Assembly (NCBI GenBank): GCA_900548935.1
Contig: URMR01000084.1
Location: 1-7,956 of the forward strand
Length of the DNA: 7,956 nt
Direction: 5' to 3'
From: an uncultured Collinsella sp.
Lineage (GTDB): Bacteria; Actinomycetota; Coriobacteriia; Coriobacteriales; Coriobacteriaceae
The number at the start of each line of letters is the position of its first letter. The first letter of the stretch is position 1. The notes beneath the pieces are model-generated. The model saw nothing but the letters and a program-made list of their open reading frames with translations, had not been told where the DNA came from and made no database searches. This document shows, one piece after another, positions 5,962 to 7,956 of this stretch. Both the position numbers and the translations under genes were made by a program.

Positions 5962-6534
5962 ATGGAACGCCTAGGCACCCTCTGCGCGACCGCGCTCGTC
6001 GTCATTGCCTGCTCGTTCGCTCTGGCGGGCTGCGGCAACGTCGATGGCAGCACCGGACCATGCGAGCCGGATCTCGGCAGCACCAAAGCCATCGAGAAAG
6101 CGGCGCCCACGGAGCGTTTCGACAAAATAGACGAAGACATAGTCGACCCCCAGGGCTTAGGTCCCGACCCTCAAGAACAGTTCCCCATCGACCTAGAGGC
6201 AGACGAAAACATCCATGTTACCTGCGTGGGCAAGGACACAGATGGCTACGGCGACGCCGTGTTGGTCTTTGCGGTGACAAACAACACCGATGTCGACATG
6301 ATGTTTGGCGATGTTGATGCTTATGCCTACGTCAACGGTGTCATCCGCGACGTGCACATGCGCCAGCCCGTCGCCGCAGGCGAAGAAGCGACCGCGATGC
6401 TCACCTTTGTAGGCACCTTCGACGATCCGGACTTTGACGTGAACAACGACCTCAACGACATCTACCTCAACATCTGGATGTTTGAGGAGCAAAGCGGCAA
6501 CGTCTACTTTAGGGACTTGGTACATATTCCGTAG
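5962..6534 (+). CDS. Predicted lipoprotein of unknown function, with a possible Ig-like domain
   Basis: The product has 190 residues. It starts with a short basic region (MERLG), a hydrophobic stretch (about 6-22) and the lipobox L-A-G-C24, so signal peptidase II should cleave before C24 and leave a lipid-anchored protein on the outer face of the membrane. Residues 25-80 are acidic, Pro/Gly-containing and probably flexible. Residues 83-150 have an alternating strand pattern with GDAVLVFAVTNNTDVD, AYAYVNGV and QPVAAGEEATAMLTFV. This resembles the Ig-like domains seen in many Gram-positive lipoproteins (DUF4352/DUF5067 style), but I cannot assign a family. Its codon use differs from its neighbours: ATA at I56 and I60, TTA at L66, CTA at L4 and L78. 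It faces away from rimP and converges on leuS, so it is a separate transcription unit. Its function is not known. Confidence 0.85.
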   Translation: MERLGTLCATALVVIACSFALAGCGNVDGSTGPCEPDLGSTKAIEKAAPTERFDKIDEDIVDPQGLGPDPQEQFPIDLEADENIHVTCVGKDTDGYGDAVLVFAVTNNTDVDMMFGDVDAYAYVNGVIRDVHMRQPVAAGEEATAMLTFVGTFDDPDFDVNNDLNDIYLNIWMFEEQSGNVYFRDLVHIP

Positions 6535-6571
6535 AGGGTGACGCTCGGCACAAGTCAAGCAGGGCATATAA

Positions 6572-6617
6572 CACAAGACGAGGGACGACCCGGCCGGATC
6601 GTCCCTCGTCTTTTGTG
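6572..6617. terminator. Strong intrinsic terminator between convergent lipoprotein gene and leuS
   Basis: A 12-bp perfect stem, GACGAGGGACGA (6577-6588) with TCGTCCCTCGTC (6599-6610), encloses a 10-nt GC-rich loop. An outer CACAA/TTGTG pair extends it past a 2-nt bulge. On the plus strand the stem is followed by TTTTG, giving a terminator 37 nt after the lipoprotein stop. On the minus strand it lies 22 nt after the leuS stop with a weaker U-rich tail (TTGTGTTAT), so it probably serves both convergent genes. Confidence 0.85.
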
Positions 6618-6638
6618 CGTCAACTATGTGCGCGAGGT

Positions 6639-7956
6639 TTACTTAACCACCAGGTTGACCAGCTTGCCGGGCACGCAGATGGCCTTGACGACCGTCTTGC
6701 CCTCGGTCCACTTGGCAACGGCAGCCTCGGCGGCAGCCTGCATTTCCTCGTTGGAGGCATCGCGGGCCACGTCAATGCGGCCACGGACCTTGCCGAGCAC
6801 CTGGACGACAATCTGCACCGTGTCCTCGATGGACTCGGCCAGGTCAAACTCGGGCCAGGCGGCGGTGTAGGCGTTGCCCTCGCAGCCGAGTGCCTCGTGC
6901 CACAGCTCGTCGGCCCAGAACGGGCAGATGGGCGCCAGAACGCTCACGATGTCCTTGGCCACGCCGTAGCACAGGGCCTTGTCGCGGTCAGCACCCTCGG
7001 TGGCGTTGAGATAAGCGCTCGCCGCGTTGACGAGCTCCATGACGGCAGAGATCGCGGTGTTGAACTGGCCGCGATCGAAGTCCTCGGTGCACTTGGCGAT
7101 GGTGCGGTGACGCTCGCGGTACAGCTTCATCGCGACCTCGTCGAGCACGGACTTGTCGAAAGCCACGCTGGCGTCACCCGACTGGACGAGCTGCCACACG
7201 ATACGCCAGGCGCGCTTGATAAAGCGATTGGCGCCCGCCACGGCCTTGGGATCCCAGTCGAAGTCTTTCTCGGGCGGAGCGATGAAGAGAATCGCCAAGC
7301 GCATGGTATCGGCACCATAGGGCTCGATCACGCTCGAAGGAGGTACGACGTTGCCCTTTGACTTGGACATGGTGTCGCCGTTCTCGTCCTTGACCATGCC
7401 CTGGCACAGCAGGTTGGTAAAGGGCTCGTCAACGCTCAGCAGGCCCAGGTCGCGCAGCGCCTTGGTAAAGAAGCGACTGTAGAGCAGGTGCAGAATGGCG
7501 TGCTCGATGCCGCCGATGTAATTATCGACGGGCATCCAACGGTCGGCCGCCTCGTGGGAGAAGGGCAGCTCGGTGTTGTGCGGGTCGGTATAGCGCAGGT
7601 AATACCAGCTGGAGCAGGTGAAGGTGTCCATGGTATCGGTCTCGCGCTTGGCCGGGCGACCGCAGACCGGGCAGGTGGTCTCATAGAAGTCCTTGCACTC
7701 GGCGAGGGTCTCGCCGGCGCCCAGGTCCAGGTTCTCGGGCAGCGTCACCGGCAGCTGATCCTCGGGCACGGGCACCCAGCCGCACTTGGGGCAGGAGATC
7801 ATCGGAATGGGCTCGCCCCAGTAGCGCTGGCGGGAGAAGACCCAGTCGCGCAGCTTGTAGTTGACCTTTTCGTGGCCCCAGCCCTGGTCGATGGCGTACT
7901 GCTTCATGGCGGGGATGGCCTCCTTGACGGTCATGCCGTTGAGGAAGCCGGAGTTG
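6639..7956 (-). CDS. leuS: Leucyl-tRNA synthetase (C-terminal 438 codons, N-terminus off the right edge)
   Basis: The frame is open to the right edge. An internal Met at 7934 is not the start, since in-frame LeuRS sequence (NSGFLNG) continues upstream of it. LeuRS charges tRNA-Leu with leucine in the cytoplasm. The fragment begins after the editing domain and shows KLRDWVFSRQRYWGEPIP, a Cys4 zinc-ribbon-like pair (CPKC and CPVC), ETDTMDTF then SSWYYLRYTDPHN, DNYIGGIEHAILHLLYSRFF, and the class I signature as TMSKSKGN (7353-7373). The first K of the usual KMSKS is T, while the catalytic K is kept. Only a short linker precedes it, so the large leucine-specific insertion of E. coli LeuRS is absent. 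The anticodon-binding helical domain and a C-terminal domain (QVLGKVRGRI to LVNLVVK) follow. Full length is usually 800-880 residues, so about half is outside. Confidence 0.97.
   Translation of the reverse strand, partial: NSGFLNGMTVKEAIPAMKQYAIDQGWGHEKVNYKLRDWVFSRQRYWGEPIPMISCPKCGWVPVPEDQLPVTLPENLDLGAGETLAECKDFYETTCPVCGRPAKRETDTMDTFTCSSWYYLRYTDPHNTELPFSHEAADRWMPVDNYIGGIEHAILHLLYSRFFTKALRDLGLLSVDEPFTNLLCQGMVKDENGDTMSKSKGNVVPPSSVIEPYGADTMRLAILFIAPPEKDFDWDPKAVAGANRFIKRAWRIVWQLVQSGDASVAFDKSVLDEVAMKLYRERHRTIAKCTEDFDRGQFNTAISAVMELVNAASAYLNATEGADRDKALCYGVAKDIVSVLAPICPFWADELWHEALGCEGNAYTAAWPEFDLAESIEDTVQIVVQVLGKVRGRIDVARDASNEEMQAAAEAAVAKWTEGKTVVKAICVPGKLVNLVVK

Noticed and set aside
6193..6576. A 127-codon minus-strand frame over the lipoprotein gene
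   Set aside because: The plus-strand gene has a strong ribosome-binding site, a clear lipobox and a downstream terminator. The antisense frame has none of these.

Overview
This looks like ordinary chromosomal DNA from a high-GC Gram-positive bacterium. Coriobacteriia, possibly Collinsella or a relative, is my best guess. The grounds are GC-rich third codon positions, purine-rich Shine-Dalgarno sites before every gene, a LeuRS without the E. coli-type leucine-specific insertion before KMSKS, and a gene order typical of Gram-positive translation operons. The taxon is inferred from style, not from a search.

Layout, left to right. Positions 1-5591 hold a tight minus-strand operon, transcribed right to left: rimP (30S maturation), nusA (transcription elongation/termination factor), infB (IF2), rbfA (30S maturation) and nrnA (DHH-family oligoribonuclease/pAp phosphatase, cut by the left edge). 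Spacings are 1 nt (rimP-nusA), 91 nt (nusA-infB), 11 nt (infB-rbfA) and an 8-nt overlap (rbfA-nrnA). The small genes ylxR and ylxQ, often found between nusA and infB, are absent. NusA instead ends in an acidic tail carrying a C-x9-C-x10-C-x2-H motif that looks like a small zinc-binding module.

Positions 5592-5961 are a divergent intergenic region. It carries a good sigma-70-type promoter for the operon (TTGCAC-17-TATAGT, minus strand). Between the predicted transcription start and the rimP ribosome-binding site is a strong intrinsic-terminator hairpin, so the operon probably has a terminator/attenuator in its leader. A 9-bp perfect inverted repeat straddles the -35 box and could be an operator.

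Positions 5962-6534 (plus strand) encode a small predicted lipoprotein of unknown function whose codon use differs from its neighbours. A strong hairpin at 6572-6617 separates it from the convergent 3' part of leuS (leucyl-tRNA synthetase, minus strand, cut by the right edge).

The operon couples ribosome assembly (RimP, RbfA), initiation (IF2), transcription control (NusA) and nano-RNA turnover (NrnA). A leader terminator ahead of nusA suggests NusA feedback on its own operon. I saw no mobile element, CRISPR array, tRNA/rRNA or defence system. The most interesting points are the leader terminator, the possible operator, and the NusA tail together with the missing ylxR/ylxQ.
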